Positions 8,354-16,469 of a DNA stretch of 64,000 bases are shown here, in pieces. Positions within the stretch are counted from its first letter, which is position 1. Every line of letters begins with the position of its first letter. This DNA comes from Ramlibacter sp. GTDB lineage: Bacteria > Pseudomonadota > Gammaproteobacteria > Burkholderiales > Burkholderiaceae_C. The notes below the pieces were generated by a model, which was not told the origin of the DNA, did not search any database, and saw only the letters and a list, made by a program, of their open reading frames with translations. Where the stretch lies: contig JAHBZN010000002.1 of NCBI GenBank assembly GCA_019635415.1, positions 124,001 to 188,000 of the forward strand, read 5' to 3'. A program made the translations under genes and the position numbers.

Positions 8354-8367
8354 CGTAATTGATTACG
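8354..8367. promoter_or_regulatory. Palindrome upstream of the MBL-fold gene
   Basis: CGTAAT-TG-ATTACG is a perfect 14-nt palindrome 54 nt before the ATG of the MBL-fold gene. It is followed by AT-rich TAAAAT at 8374-8379, which could be a -10 box. It is a candidate operator for a repressor such as the nearby TetR protein. Not tested. Confidence 0.35.
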
Positions 8368-8421
8368 TTTAGGTAAAATCTGGCGTTCGCGTGCCATCGC
8401 CCACCCACGACAGGAGACACC

Positions 8422-9411
8422 ATGTCCAAAGCATTCGCCAGCCAGGCCGACCTGACTGACAAGAAAATCACTTTCGAGCAACTCAGCGCCCACTGCTGGG
8501 CCTACACCGCCGAGGGTGACCCCAATTCCGGCGTGATCATCGGCGACCAGTACGTCATGGTCAGTGACTGCACCGCCACGCCTGACATGGCGCGCGACCT
8601 GATCGCCAAGATCCGTACCGTCTCGGACAAGCCCATCAAGTACGTGCTGCTCACGCATTACCACGCCGTGCGCGTGCTGGGTGCCAGTGCCTACGCGGCC
8701 GAAGGTGCCACCGAGATCATTGCCAGCCAGGGCACGCTGGACCTGATCATCGAGCGCGGCAAGGAAGACATGCAAAGCGAAATGGAGCGCTTCCCGCGCC
8801 TGTTCCGCGGCGCCGAGGGCGTGCCCGGCCTGACCTGGCCCACGATGGTGATCGGTGGCGGCGATGCCACCAAGGGCGAAGTGCCCGGCAAGCTCACGCT
8901 CGACCTGGGCGGTGTCAAGGTCCAGATCTGGAGCCCCGGCTATGGCCACACACGCGGCGACACGATTGCCTGGGTCGAAGAAGAAAAGGTGCTGTTCAGC
9001 GGCGACCTCGTCGAGTACGAAGCCGGCGTCTACACCGGCGACGCGCAGCTCGAGGAATGGCCCGCCACGCTCGAGGCACTGCGCGCCCTCAAGGCCGAGG
9101 CCATCGTGCCCGGCCGCGGCGAGGCCATGAAGGGGCAGGCCGACGTCAACAAGGCACTCGACTACACCCAGCGCTGGGTCACCACGCTGTTCACCGCGGG
9201 CAAGGAAGCCGCCGCCGCCAACATGGACCTGAAGGCCGCCATGGCCCATACCCGCAAGGCCATGGACCCGGTCTTCGGCCATGTGTTCATCTACGAACAC
9301 TGCCTGCCGTTCGACGTGAGCCGTGCCTACGACGAGGCCAAGGGCATCAAGAACCCGCGCATCTGGACCGCCGAGCGCGACAAGGAAATGTGGGACGCGC
9401 TGCAGGCGTGA
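8422..9411 (+). CDS. Metallo-beta-lactamase-fold protein with altered metal site
   Basis: The 329-residue protein has an MBL fold, but the usual HxHxDH motif reads THYHAVRV: H79 and H81 are kept, while V83 and R84 replace the Asp and third His. H176 (GYGHTRGD) and D195 (FSGDLVEYE) are retained, and the final metal His is replaced by R232 (VPGRGEA). The substitutions leave an incomplete site 2, so it may bind one metal or none. From memory the same HYHAVRVLGASAY string occurs in related proteins, so this looks like a conserved subfamily and not decay. Substrate unknown. An AGGAGA ribosome-binding site precedes the ATG. Confidence 0.85.
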   Translation: MSKAFASQADLTDKKITFEQLSAHCWAYTAEGDPNSGVIIGDQYVMVSDCTATPDMARDLIAKIRTVSDKPIKYVLLTHYHAVRVLGASAYAAEGATEIIASQGTLDLIIERGKEDMQSEMERFPRLFRGAEGVPGLTWPTMVIGGGDATKGEVPGKLTLDLGGVKVQIWSPGYGHTRGDTIAWVEEEKVLFSGDLVEYEAGVYTGDAQLEEWPATLEALRALKAEAIVPGRGEAMKGQADVNKALDYTQRWVTTLFTAGKEAAAANMDLKAAMAHTRKAMDPVFGHVFIYEHCLPFDVSRAYDEAKGIKNPRIWTAERDKEMWDALQA

Positions 9412-9427
9412 GCGCCCCGTTTCTGGG

Positions 9428-9485
9428 TCAAAAAGACCTGTAGCCCGTGCAGGCCGGGCACATTGCGCTATCAAAATTGAAGCAA
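9428..9485 (-). repeat. Hairpin repeat, family 1 copy A
   Basis: On the minus strand this copy reads TTTTGATAGCGCAATG, a short spacer, then CACGGGCTACAGGTCTTTTTG. It shares the order GATAGC ... GGGCTAC ... TTTT with copies at 24258, 31029, 44274 and 55866. It lies between the convergent ends of the MBL-fold and BLUF genes. Confidence 0.6.
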
Positions 9486-9498
9486 GTGACGCCGCGTG

Positions 9499-9894
9499 TC
9501 AGGCGTCCAGGTCCAGCGTTGGCAGGAAGGCCAGGAAGCGCCGCAGCGCCGCCGGCCCCTGCAGGCCGCGAATGATGCTGAACAGGTCTTCGTCCTCCGT
9601 GCTGGCGTAGCCCGCGCGGAAGCGGCCGAAGTGGCGCTGCGGCATGCCGCCGCTGTGGTGCAGCCGCAAATCGACATGGCGCGTGTCGTCCCGGATGCGC
9701 TGCATGCAGGCCTGCAACGGGTCGTGATCGCCTTCGATGTGCTGGCAGAAATTCTGGCCATCGAACACCAGCACGCCGGTGATGCCGTCGCGCAGGTTCC
9801 GGTGCCGCGCGACGGCCATGATGGCCGGCACGTCGGCGAGTGTGGCTTCGGGTGAAAGTGTGCTGGTGTAGAGCACGCCCTGGAGTTCTGTCAT
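9499..9894 (-). CDS. BLUF-domain blue-light photoreceptor, single domain
   Basis: BLUF domains sense blue light through bound FAD. The 131-residue protein carries the flavin-contact residues at exact family spacing: Y9 (VLYTS), N33 (HRNLRDGITG) and Q51 (FCQHIEG) match Tyr21, Asn45 and Gln63 of AppA at +24 and +42. The semi-conserved Trp/Met pair of the fifth strand appears replaced (F92/A94). There is no output domain, so it must act through a partner protein. The start ATG at 9894 is 87 nt from the likely GTG of a divergent Crp/Fnr regulator, with a perfect palindrome between them. A functional pair is inferred, not shown. Confidence 0.88.
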   Translation of the reverse strand: MTELQGVLYTSTLSPEATLADVPAIMAVARHRNLRDGITGVLVFDGQNFCQHIEGDHDPLQACMQRIRDDTRHVDLRLHHSGGMPQRHFGRFRAGYASTEDEDLFSIIRGLQGPAALRRFLAFLPTLDLDA

Positions 9895-9943
9895 TGTGTT
9901 TCCCTGAAGGCGCGCAGTGTGGCGCGTCGCGGCCTGGCGCGCA

Positions 9944-9957
9944 ATGTCAAAAGACAT
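9944..9957. promoter_or_regulatory. Crp/Fnr-like palindrome between BLUF and Crp/Fnr genes
   Basis: ATGTC-AAAA-GACAT is a perfect 14-nt palindrome in the divergent gap, with the 4-nt spacer typical of Crp/Fnr operators (compare TTGAT-N4-ATCAA). It lies 50 nt before the BLUF start and 25 nt before the GTG at 9982. It supports the 9982 start, because a longer protein would place the site inside the coding region. Confidence 0.45.
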
Positions 9958-9981
9958 GACCTGCGTCGTTACACTTTGGCG

Positions 9982-10746
9982 GTGAGTCTCGCCGAGCCCC
10001 CCTCTCCCTCGACCTGCCCGCCCGAGTCGTGCCGTGACTGCCGCCTCAGGCCGCTGGCGGCGTTCGCGCCGCTGCAGGGCGGGGAATTGGCCCACATCCA
10101 GCAGTTCCGCCGCCGCACGCTGACCCTGGCGGCCGGTGCGATGGTCATTCCCGAACACCGCCGCGGAGGTCAGCTGTTCACGCTGTATGCGGGCTGGGCG
10201 TTCCGCTTCAAGACGCTGCGCGACGGGCGCCGGCAGATCCTGAATTTCCTGCTGCCTGGCGACTTCATCGGGTTACAGGAAGAGTTTGCCGACGGCGCCA
10301 CGCCGGGCGTGGAAGCCGTGACCGAGGTGCAGTTGTGCGTCTTTCCACTGGACGGGCTGTGGCCCATGTTCCAGGCCTATCCCAAGCTGGGCTACGACGT
10401 GACCTGGCTTGCCGCACGCGAGGAGCATTGGGTGGACCAGCACCTGCTGACCGCCGGCCGGCGCAGCGCGATGGAACGCGTGGCCATGCTGCTGATGCAC
10501 CTGTACCGGCGCGGCGAGCGCCTGGGGATGGTGCAGGGCGGGGAACTGCCGTTTCCCATCACCCAGCAGCACATTGCCGACGTGCTGGGTCTGTCGCTGG
10601 TCCACACCAACAAGACGTTGCGCCGCCTGCATCGCCTGGGGCTGCACAGCCTGGAGGAGGGCCGGCTGCGCCTGCTGGACCCGCACGCCCTCGAGCACCT
10701 GGCCGACTATTATGAGCGGCCCTTGCGCCAGAGCCCCCTGATCTGA
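9982..10746 (+). CDS. Crp/Fnr-family regulator with four FNR-like cysteines
   Basis: The protein of 254 residues has an N-terminal cyclic-nucleotide-binding-like beta-roll (about 30-150) and a C-terminal winged HTH (ITQQHIADVLGLSLVHTNKTLRRLH, quoted in parts: recognition helix around LVHTNKTLRR). It contains exactly four cysteines: C12, C17 and C20 near the N-terminus, and C119 at the place equivalent to FNR Cys122. The N-terminal spacing (x4, x2) differs from FNR (x2, x5). An oxygen- or NO-sensing Fe-S cluster is therefore possible but unproven. The GTG at 9982 is preferred over an upstream GTG at 9919 because of the palindrome at 9944. It faces the BLUF gene. Confidence 0.85.
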   Translation: MSLAEPPSPSTCPPESCRDCRLRPLAAFAPLQGGELAHIQQFRRRTLTLAAGAMVIPEHRRGGQLFTLYAGWAFRFKTLRDGRRQILNFLLPGDFIGLQEEFADGATPGVEAVTEVQLCVFPLDGLWPMFQAYPKLGYDVTWLAAREEHWVDQHLLTAGRRSAMERVAMLLMHLYRRGERLGMVQGGELPFPITQQHIADVLGLSLVHTNKTLRRLHRLGLHSLEEGRLRLLDPHALEHLADYYERPLRQSPLI

Positions 10747-10776
10747 GCCGCGGAGCCGGCCTTGCCAGGGGACGGG

Positions 10777-11658
10777 TCAGCGCGCGGCGGCGAGTTCGCC
10801 CAGATCGCGCTGGTAGGCCCGCAAGCGGTGCACGGCACTGTCGCGCTGGGCCGCCGTGGTGCTGTTGTGCAGGGCCGCGAAGGTGCGGCACCCCTCCTGG
10901 AGCAGCCGTTCCTGCTGCTGGCGCCACACCGGGTCCGGGGACTCACGGCTACGCTGCAGGTAGCCTCTCATGGCCAGCACGGCGTCACCCAGCGGCATGG
11001 GCGGCTGCTGCAGGCTTCGCAGCGTCTGCAGGGCATCGCGCTGGCGGCGCTGGCGCTCGGCATCGAACTGGCGGGCGTCGAAGGCCGATTGCGCCACCTG
11101 CTGGCGCAGGACGTCCTGCTGCGGATCTCCCAGGGAGCCATAGACCATCTCGCTGCGCTCGAGCAGCACCTTGAAGCGCTTCTCCTGCTGGGCTTGCGGG
11201 TCCAGGCTGAGCCAGTCCTTGCGGTAGTCGGTGTTGTTGCGTTCATAGCGGCGCGCCAGGTGCTGCAACTGCTCCGGCGAGAGTCCCAGTGCCGTGGTGA
11301 CGACCGCCGGTTCGGCCCGCTGCGACAGGGCCGTGAGCCGCTGCACCACCTCGCCGGCGATGGCGCAGACCTGCTGCGCACTGACGTCGCCCGGCATCAG
11401 TTGCTCCACCTCGCGCAGCAGGGCGGCGTAGCGGGGCAGTTCGTTCGCGCGGTGCCACTGGTGCAGGCGGGCCAGGTCTTCGCGCACTCGGGGCGACTGC
11501 TCGTCGGTGAAATCGAGGTAGCCATCGAGCCACCAATAAGCCAGCTCCGACGCGTTGTTGTAGCCCAGCTTGATTGCGCTGCAGGCGCTCAGTGCGGCGG
11601 CCAGGGCCAGCAGGCCGATAATCCGGGCCAGGGTCGAAGTGATCGCGGTACGAGACAA
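10777..11658 (-). CDS. DUF6279 family lipoprotein
   Basis: The 293-residue protein has a short lipoprotein signal peptide with lipobox LSAC (Cys near residue 26), then an entirely helical body rich in Gln, Arg and Ala. The stretch IKLGYNNASELAYWWLDGYL after the lipid-attached Cys is typical of the DUF6279 family, whose function is unknown. The start appears to be TTG at 11658, 11 nt from the divergent glmU ATG, and no better ATG or GTG precedes the signal sequence. Envelope location is inferred from the lipobox. Confidence 0.75.
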   Translation of the reverse strand: MSRTAITSTLARIIGLLALAAALSACSAIKLGYNNASELAYWWLDGYLDFTDEQSPRVREDLARLHQWHRANELPRYAALLREVEQLMPGDVSAQQVCAIAGEVVQRLTALSQRAEPAVVTTALGLSPEQLQHLARRYERNNTDYRKDWLSLDPQAQQEKRFKVLLERSEMVYGSLGDPQQDVLRQQVAQSAFDARQFDAERQRRQRDALQTLRSLQQPPMPLGDAVLAMRGYLQRSRESPDPVWRQQQERLLQEGCRTFAALHNSTTAAQRDSAVHRLRAYQRDLGELAAAR

Positions 11659-11669
11659 ACGAGGAACCT

Positions 11670-13070
11670 ATGACAGCAGTGGATGTAGTGATCATGGCCG
11701 CCGGCAAGGGCACGCGCATGAAGAGCCGTTTGCCCAAAGTGTTGCACCGATTGGCCGGCCGCGCACTGGTGCAGCACGTGATTGACACCGCCGCCAGCCT
11801 GAAGGCGCGGCATGTGGTGGTGATCACCGGCCATGGCGCGGACGAGGTGGAGTCTGCCCTCGTCCGCTCGGCCGCCGCCGCGGGCAGCGCGCCGCCCGCC
11901 TTTGTGCGCCAGGAGCCCCAGCTGGGCACGGGCCACGCCGTGCAGCAGGCCCTGCCGGTGCTGCCCGACGACGGCATTGCGCTGATTCTGAACGGCGATG
12001 TGCCGCTGATCGAGGCATCCACGCTGCGCGGACTCATCACCGACTGCGGGGGCAAGCGCCTGGCCCTGCTGACCGTGGAGATGCCTGATCCGTCGGGTTA
12101 CGGGCGCATCATCCGGTCGGGCGATGCGGTATTTGCCATCGTGGAACACAAGGACGCCGATGCCCAGCAACGCCAGATCCGCGAGGTGTACACCGGCGTG
12201 ATGGCCTTGCCCGCGGTGCTCCTCAAGCGCTGGCTGGCCCGGTTGACCAACGACAACGCCCAGGGCGAGTACTACCTGACCGATATCGTGAAATTCGCCG
12301 TGGACGATGGCGCCGATGTGGTGGCCACGCGCACGGGTGACAAGGTCCAGGTGGACGGCGTGAACAGCCCCGTCCAGCTGGCCGAGCTGGAGCGCGCCTA
12401 CCAGTTGCGCCATGCGCGTGCGCTCATGGACCAGGGGGTGCGGCTGGCCGACCCCGCGCGCTTTGACGTGCGCGGCACGCTGGGCTGCGGGCAGGACGTG
12501 GAGATCGACGTCAACTGCGTGTTCGAAGGCAGCGTGTCGCTAGGCGACGGCGTGCGCATTGGCGCCAACTGCGTGATCGCCAACGCCACCATCCTGGCCG
12601 GCGCGGTGATCCACCCGTTCACCCACATCGACGGCGAAAAGACCGGCGTGCGCGTGGGCGAAGGCGCACTGGTGGGCCCGTTTGCCCGCCTGCGCCCCGG
12701 CGCGGTGCTGGGCGAAGACGTCCACATCGGCAACTTCGTGGAGGTGAAGAACTCCACGCTGGCCGCCGGCGCCAAGGCCAACCACCTGGCGTACCTGGGT
12801 GACGCGACGGTGGGCGAACGCGTGAACTACGGCGCGGGCAGCATCACGGCCAACTACGACGGCGCGAACAAGCACCGCACCGTGATTGAGGCTGACGTGC
12901 ACGTGGGCAGCAACTGCGTGCTGGTGGCGCCCGTGACCATTGGCGCGGGCGGCACGGTGGGAGGGGGATCGACCATCACCAAGAGCACGCCGGCCGGTGC
13001 GCTGAGTGTGGCGCGCGGCAAGCAGATGAGCATTGACAACTGGCAGCGGCCCAAGAAGGCGCCAAAGTGA
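11670..13070 (+). CDS. glmU: Bifunctional GlmU (GlcNAc-1-P uridyltransferase / GlcN-1-P acetyltransferase)
   Basis: GlmU makes UDP-GlcNAc from glucosamine-1-phosphate, acetyl-CoA and UTP, for peptidoglycan and LPS. The 466-residue protein has the pyrophosphorylase domain first (nucleotide signature MAAGKGTRMKSRLPKVLHRL near residues 8-27, NGDVPL near 109-114) and a C-terminal left-handed beta-helix of hexapeptide repeats (about 255-450) with the acetyltransferase residues around NYGAGSITANYDG. GAGGAACCT precedes the ATG at 11670. An Lrp gene separates it from glmS. Confidence 0.96.
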   Translation: MTAVDVVIMAAGKGTRMKSRLPKVLHRLAGRALVQHVIDTAASLKARHVVVITGHGADEVESALVRSAAAAGSAPPAFVRQEPQLGTGHAVQQALPVLPDDGIALILNGDVPLIEASTLRGLITDCGGKRLALLTVEMPDPSGYGRIIRSGDAVFAIVEHKDADAQQRQIREVYTGVMALPAVLLKRWLARLTNDNAQGEYYLTDIVKFAVDDGADVVATRTGDKVQVDGVNSPVQLAELERAYQLRHARALMDQGVRLADPARFDVRGTLGCGQDVEIDVNCVFEGSVSLGDGVRIGANCVIANATILAGAVIHPFTHIDGEKTGVRVGEGALVGPFARLRPGAVLGEDVHIGNFVEVKNSTLAAGAKANHLAYLGDATVGERVNYGAGSITANYDGANKHRTVIEADVHVGSNCVLVAPVTIGAGGTVGGGSTITKSTPAGALSVARGKQMSIDNWQRPKKAPK

Positions 13071-13140
13071 AAGCGCCAAAGTCGCGGTGTGCTCAGTGAT
13101 GAGCTGACTCGCGGTGATGGTGCCCAGGCCGCTGCTGGGT

Positions 13141-13632
13141 TCATCCCGCTCGGACGACACCCCGATACGGCTCGAACTTGCTGCGCTTCACGCTGAAGAA
13201 CGCCTTCACGTTCCGCACATTCGCGTCACTTGTGAACAAGCGCTGGGCCAATGCCAGGTACCCGGGCATGTCGTGCGCAAAGACCACCAGCACGAAGTCC
13301 GGCCCCGGCGACACGCGCCAGCATTGCTGCACGGCGGGGTCAGGTGCCACGCGCGCCTCGAAGGCCTCAAGGTGCTCCGCGCCCTGGCGGTCCAGCGTGA
13401 TTTCGACGATCGCGCTCAGCCCGTGGCCCAGCAACGGGGCCAGCCTGTCGTCGTTCAGGATGGCGATTTCGCGTTCGATCAGGCCGGCGTCGCGCAGTCG
13501 CTTCACCCTGCGCAGGCAGGTGGGTGGCGACACATGGACCTGCTCGGCCAAGTCCTGGTTGCTGATGCTGGCGTCACGCTGCAGCAAATCCAGCAGGCGT
13601 AGATCTGTTGCATCGAGTGATATGGATTCCAT
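13141..13632 (-). CDS. Lrp/AsnC-family regulator (glmU-glmS interval)
   Basis: The 163-residue protein has an N-terminal HTH (LDATDLRLLDLLQRDASISN, then SPPTCLRRVKRLRDAGLI; residues about 6-60) and a C-terminal RAM/AsnC effector domain (about 70-150). The ATG at 13632 was chosen. The frame is open for 10 more codons to a TTG but that region is AT-rich upstream DNA. No strong ribosome-binding site is visible. It diverges from glmS across an AT-rich 139-nt gap with inverted repeats, so control of glmS or self-regulation is likely. Ligand unknown, probably an amino acid. Confidence 0.88.
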   Translation of the reverse strand: MESISLDATDLRLLDLLQRDASISNQDLAEQVHVSPPTCLRRVKRLRDAGLIEREIAILNDDRLAPLLGHGLSAIVEITLDRQGAEHLEAFEARVAPDPAVQQCWRVSPGPDFVLVVFAHDMPGYLALAQRLFTSDANVRNVKAFFSVKRSKFEPYRGVVRAG

Positions 13633-13647
13633 TTTGTTTTTATTTAT

Positions 13648-13689
13648 GGAATAAAAATTCAACTAAGAGTTAATGAGAAATTTTATTCC
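13648..13689. promoter_or_regulatory. AT-rich divergent control region, Lrp / glmS
   Basis: GGAATAAAAATT at 13648-13659 and AAATTTTATTCC at 13678-13689 form a near-perfect inverted repeat of 11-12 nt. A second pair, TCAACT..AGTTAATGA and TCATTAAAAGTTGA, lies around it (13659-13709). Such AT-rich dyads flanking an Lrp gene are typical operators. It is the most AT-rich gap of the first 15 kb. Confidence 0.45.
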
Positions 13690-13771
13690 TTAATTCATTA
13701 AAAGTTGATCTGAAATTTGATCACGGCGGACCTACAGTGGCTCCACTTCACGCAACCCACGGAGGCATCCC

Positions 13772-15634
13772 ATGTGTGGCATCGTCGGCGCGGTTTCGAC
13801 CCGCAATATCGTTCCCATCCTTGTCCAGGGCCTGCAACGGCTCGAATACCGCGGCTATGACTCCTGTGGCGTCGCCGTCTGGCGCGATGGTCTGCAGCGT
13901 GCGCGCAGCACGGCCCGCGTGGCCGAACTGCTGGAGCAGGTGGCGGCCGATCAGGTGGAGGGCACCACCGGCATCGCCCATACGCGCTGGGCCACGCATG
14001 GTGCGCCGGCGGTGCACAATGCCCACCCCCATTTCAGCCATGGCCCGGGCGTGGACATCGCGGCCGACGCGCCCGGGCGTGCGGCCCGCATCGCCCTGGT
14101 GCACAACGGCATCATCGAAAACCATGACGAACTGCGTGCGCTCCTGCAAGCCAAGGGGTATGTGTTTGCCAGCCAGACCGATACCGAGGTCATCGTTCAT
14201 CTGGTGGACAGCTTGTACGACGGCGATCTCTTCGAGGCGGTGAAAGCCGCGGTGCGCCAGCTTCACGGGGCCTATGCGATTGCCGTGTTCTGCAAGGACG
14301 AGCCGCACCGCGTGATCGGCGCGCGCGCCGGCTCGCCGCTGATCCTGGGCGTGGGCGAAGGGGGAGCCGAGACGTTCCTGGCCAGCGACGCGATGGCGTT
14401 GGCGGGTGTGACCGACCAGATCGTCTACCTCGAGGAAGGCGACGTCGTGGACCTGCAGATGGGCAAGTACTGGGTGGTGGACCGCGCGCACAAGCCGGTG
14501 ACCCGCCCCGTCAAGACGGTGCTGGCGCACAGCGGGGCGGCGGAACTGGGGCCGTACCGCCACTACATGCAGAAGGAAATCTTCGAGCAGCCGCGCGCCA
14601 CGGCCGACACGCTCGAAGGCGTGGAGGGCATCACCCCCGAGCTGTTTGGGGACGGTGCCTTCCGTGTGTTCAAGGAGATAGATTCGGTGCTGATCCTGGC
14701 CTGCGGCACCAGCTACTACAGCGGCTGCACCGCCAAGTACTGGCTGGAGGGCATCGCCGGGGTGCCCACGCAGGTCGAGATTGCCAGCGAGTACCGCTAC
14801 CGCGAGTCGGTGCCGAACCCCCGGACGCTCGTGGTCACGATCACGCAATCGGGCGAGACCGCCGACACGCTGGCCGCGCTGCGCCATGCCCAGGGCCTGG
14901 GCATGAAGCACACGCTGACCATCTGCAATGTAGGCACCTCGGCCATGGTGCGGGAGTGCGAGCTGGCCTACATCACGCGCGCGGGCGCCGAGATCGGCGT
15001 GGCGTCCACGAAAGCCTTCACCACGCAGCTGGCCGGCCTGTTCCTGCTGACGCTGGCGCTGGCCCAGGTCAAGGGCCGCCTCAGTGAAGACGACGAGGCC
15101 CGGCACCTGAAGGCCATGCGGCACCTGCCCGCCGCGCTGCAGGCCGTGCTCGCGCTGGAGCCGCAGATCATCAGCTGGGCAGAGGACTTCGCCGGCAAGG
15201 CGCATGCACTGTTCCTCGGACGCGGCCTGCATTACCCCATTGCGCTGGAAGGCGCGCTCAAGCTCAAGGAGATCACTTACATCCATGCCGAGGCCTATGC
15301 CGCGGGCGAGCTCAAGCACGGACCGCTGGCGCTGGTCACCAGCGAGATGCCGGTGGTGACGGTGGCGCCCAACGACGCGTTGCTGGAAAAGCTCAAGAGC
15401 AACATGCAGGAGGTGCGCGCGCGCGGCGGGGTCCTGTATGTGCTGGCCGACGCCGACAGCCGCATCGAGAGCAATGAGGGCATCCATGTGATCCGGATGC
15501 CCGAGCACTACGGCCCCTTGTCGCCGCTGCTGCACGTGGTGCCCCTGCAATTGCTGGCGTACCACACGGCCTGCGCACGCGGCACCGACGTGGACAAGCC
15601 GCGCAACCTGGCCAAGAGCGTGACGGTGGAGTGA
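13772..15634 (+). CDS. glmS: Glutamine-fructose-6-phosphate aminotransferase
   Basis: GlmS makes glucosamine-6-phosphate from fructose-6-phosphate and glutamine, the entry step to amino sugars. The 620-residue protein starts MCGIVGAV, so Cys2 becomes the N-terminal nucleophile of the class II amidotransferase domain (about 2-240). Two SIS domains follow (about 290-440 and 470-610) with CGTSYYSG and TQSGETADT, and the protein ends KSVTVE as in the family. A GGAGG ribosome-binding site precedes the ATG. No glmS ribozyme is expected in proteobacteria and none is seen. Confidence 0.96.
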   Translation: MCGIVGAVSTRNIVPILVQGLQRLEYRGYDSCGVAVWRDGLQRARSTARVAELLEQVAADQVEGTTGIAHTRWATHGAPAVHNAHPHFSHGPGVDIAADAPGRAARIALVHNGIIENHDELRALLQAKGYVFASQTDTEVIVHLVDSLYDGDLFEAVKAAVRQLHGAYAIAVFCKDEPHRVIGARAGSPLILGVGEGGAETFLASDAMALAGVTDQIVYLEEGDVVDLQMGKYWVVDRAHKPVTRPVKTVLAHSGAAELGPYRHYMQKEIFEQPRATADTLEGVEGITPELFGDGAFRVFKEIDSVLILACGTSYYSGCTAKYWLEGIAGVPTQVEIASEYRYRESVPNPRTLVVTITQSGETADTLAALRHAQGLGMKHTLTICNVGTSAMVRECELAYITRAGAEIGVASTKAFTTQLAGLFLLTLALAQVKGRLSEDDEARHLKAMRHLPAALQAVLALEPQIISWAEDFAGKAHALFLGRGLHYPIALEGALKLKEITYIHAEAYAAGELKHGPLALVTSEMPVVTVAPNDALLEKLKSNMQEVRARGGVLYVLADADSRIESNEGIHVIRMPEHYGPLSPLLHVVPLQLLAYHTACARGTDVDKPRNLAKSVTVE

Positions 15635-15668
15635 TCGTCAGGCTGATGACCTGCCCCTTGGTGACGGC

Positions 15669-15969
15669 TTGGATGCTTGGAAAAACAATGCGAATGCCGC
15701 ATTGCTATTGTTGGCGATCTTTTCAGCAATCGCGGCTCTAGCAGGCGTTGGCGCGCTAGTTTCCCATTTGCTGCTATTTCCCGGAGTGCTATTTGCCACG
15801 CTGGATTCTTGGGTTCTCACACGAGACAGGCTCGATGCAGGTTGCAAAAGTAGTGATACTTGGAATAGCTGAATTTTCTGGTGTGATCTTTGGAATGTTG
15901 GTGGAGGGCGAGCTTTGTATTCCTTTTCGTTTGGCTATGGTCACTCTCTACAAGCTTAAAACAACTTGA
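15669..15969 (+). pseudogene. Possible frameshifted small membrane protein
   Basis: Two short overlapping frames lie here. The first (TTG at 15669, 67 codons) encodes a hydrophobic stretch LLLLAIFSAIAALAGVGALV followed by HLLLFPGVLFATLD. The second, in another frame (ATG at 15835 to stop 15969, 44 codons), encodes AKVVILGIAEFSGVIFGMLV. Joined by one frameshift near 15835-15845 they would make a protein of about 100 residues with two or three membrane spans. The base composition is clearly more AT-rich than the neighbours. No homologue is recognised and both may be chance. Confidence 0.3.
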
Positions 15970-15992
15970 AAAGTTGTAAATAAGGAGGCTCC

Positions 15993-16469
15993 ATGGATTT
16001 AGTAGCAATGGCTTTTTTCAACGGTGTGGTCGCTTTTTCTGTATTGCGTTTTATTTTCAATATAAGTGCTAGTCGCCACGCACTGTTCCTGCTCATTCTG
16101 CTGCCTGTTGGTTCATTTGGTTATATGGTTTTTATTCCAATGAAAATCTTAGGCGCTTTGGCTGCTTTGGTTGGAACTGCTGTTGGCGGAGTGGTCTATA
16201 TGGCAGGAACTCTGTACCCGAAATCGGACTTGGACTTAAAGAACAAACCCCCCCTAGCTTTTGTTAACTCGATTTTGTTTGTAGCCATATCGCTCATCGC
16301 AATCTATATTTACCCGGCTGCAAAAATAGCTGAACCGATACAAAAAATATTTGGAAACATTGGATTTAATGTTGTTATTGGAACGATTCTTCTGCTTTCT
16401 GCAGCCAATATTTTTGCAAATCTTTTAGGTTTGCAAACTGGTAGATCGAATGGAGATATTGATCAATAG
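15993..16469 (+). CDS. Uncharacterised small integral membrane protein
   Basis: The 158-residue protein has about four predicted membrane spans: VVAFSVLRFIFNI near the start, LFLLILLPVGSFGYMVFI, LGALAALVGTAVGGVVYM, and two C-terminal hydrophobic stretches (ILFVAISLIAIYIYP and VVIGTILLLSAANIF). A strong AAGGAGG ribosome-binding site lies 7 nt before the ATG, so I think it is a real gene. Codon use is AT-rich, unlike all adjacent genes, which points to recent acquisition. The function is not recognised. It lies beside a broken restriction gene. Confidence 0.6.
   Translation: MDLVAMAFFNGVVAFSVLRFIFNISASRHALFLLILLPVGSFGYMVFIPMKILGALAALVGTAVGGVVYMAGTLYPKSDLDLKNKPPLAFVNSILFVAISLIAIYIYPAAKIAEPIQKIFGNIGFNVVIGTILLLSAANIFANLLGLQTGRSNGDIDQ

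Noticed and set aside
9919..9981. Longer Crp/Fnr protein starting at GTG 9919.
   Set aside because: It would place the perfect palindrome 9944-9957 inside the gene and adds an Arg-rich extension unlike the family.
13633..13771. glmS ribozyme upstream of glmS.
   Set aside because: The gap is too short and AT-rich, has no ribozyme core, and the ribozyme is mainly found in Firmicutes.
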